NCBI GenBank assembly: GCA_951640165.1
Contig: OX621247.1
Span: 20,372,001-20,436,000 of the forward strand
Length of the DNA stretch: 64,000 bases
Direction: 5' to 3'
Source of the DNA: Pseudoips prasinana
Lineage: Eukaryota; Arthropoda; Insecta; Lepidoptera; Nolidae
Shown here one piece after another: positions 63,950-64,000 of the stretch. Position 1 is the stretch's first letter, and each line of letters opens with the position of its first letter. Made by a program: the position numbers and the translations under genes. Under the pieces are notes generated by a model. It was not told the origin of the DNA, ran no database searches, and was given only the letters and a program-made list of their open reading frames with translations.

Positions 63950-64000
63950 AACCGAAAGACACAGCATGGGCAGGTATATACAAGGTGGACTAACGATCTT
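63950..64000 (+). pseudogene. RTE-like LINE 3' end, start of a sense copy (window edge)
   Basis: CGAACCGAAAGACACAGCAT, GGGCAGGTATATACAAGG and TGGACTAACGATCTT match the start of the copy at 42636. It runs off the window. Confidence 0.65.

Overview
The window reads as AT-rich intergenic or intronic DNA from a moth or butterfly. The evidence is the set of interspersed repeats: RTE-like LINE 3' ends with (GAT)n tails, two tRNA-type SINE families, a 5S-rRNA-like SINE, Helitron ends of the CAGCTAG|T type, and a mariner transposase that looks like the cecropia subfamily. I recognise no host gene. Every long open frame is a transposable-element (TE) protein.

Layout. 0-7.7 kb: small MITEs, a near-perfect 176-bp palindrome, LINE 3' ends inserted in one another and an RNase H-type LINE remnant. 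7.7-11.1 kb: a decayed LINE, copy 1 of a two-ORF family. 12.9-19.2 kb: a Gypsy-type LTR retrotransposon on the minus strand with apparently identical 589-bp LTRs, a 4-bp target duplication, a consensus -1 slippery site between gag and pol, and an uninterrupted pol of about 1,080 codons. 19.3-32.5 kb: scattered SINE, Helitron and LINE tails with long stretches I cannot assign. 32.6-34.6 kb: a 5'-truncated LINE whose reverse transcriptase frame is intact. 35-49 kb: Helitrons, SINEs (one split twice by later insertions), MITEs and fold-backs.

49.6-63.9 kb is the most unusual part. I read it as one LTR element of about 14.2 kb (49639-63886), on these grounds: two related LTRs in the same orientation, TGTTAG...CTAACA ends, the 4-bp duplication CCCG outside both LTRs, and an RTE-like fragment that resumes on the far side. 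Its interior has no gag or pol, so it looks like a large non-autonomous LTR derivative (LARD-like). It has been hit repeatedly: a 2,700-bp hAT element lies in the left LTR (8-bp duplication), and that hAT holds a TTAA-flanked piggyBac-like element and a poly(A)-tailed retro-insert. The right LTR has a 103-bp retroposon with a 12-bp duplication and a mariner with an uninterrupted transposase. A near full-length antisense LINE (copy 2) and a roughly 95-bp minisatellite lie inside.

The elements date one another, because many insertions have a paralogous empty site in the window. One LINE break is an inverted duplication, the same shape as several other short palindromes here, which suggests a template-switch (fold-back) mutation process. 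All calls are by eye; no alignment or database search was run.
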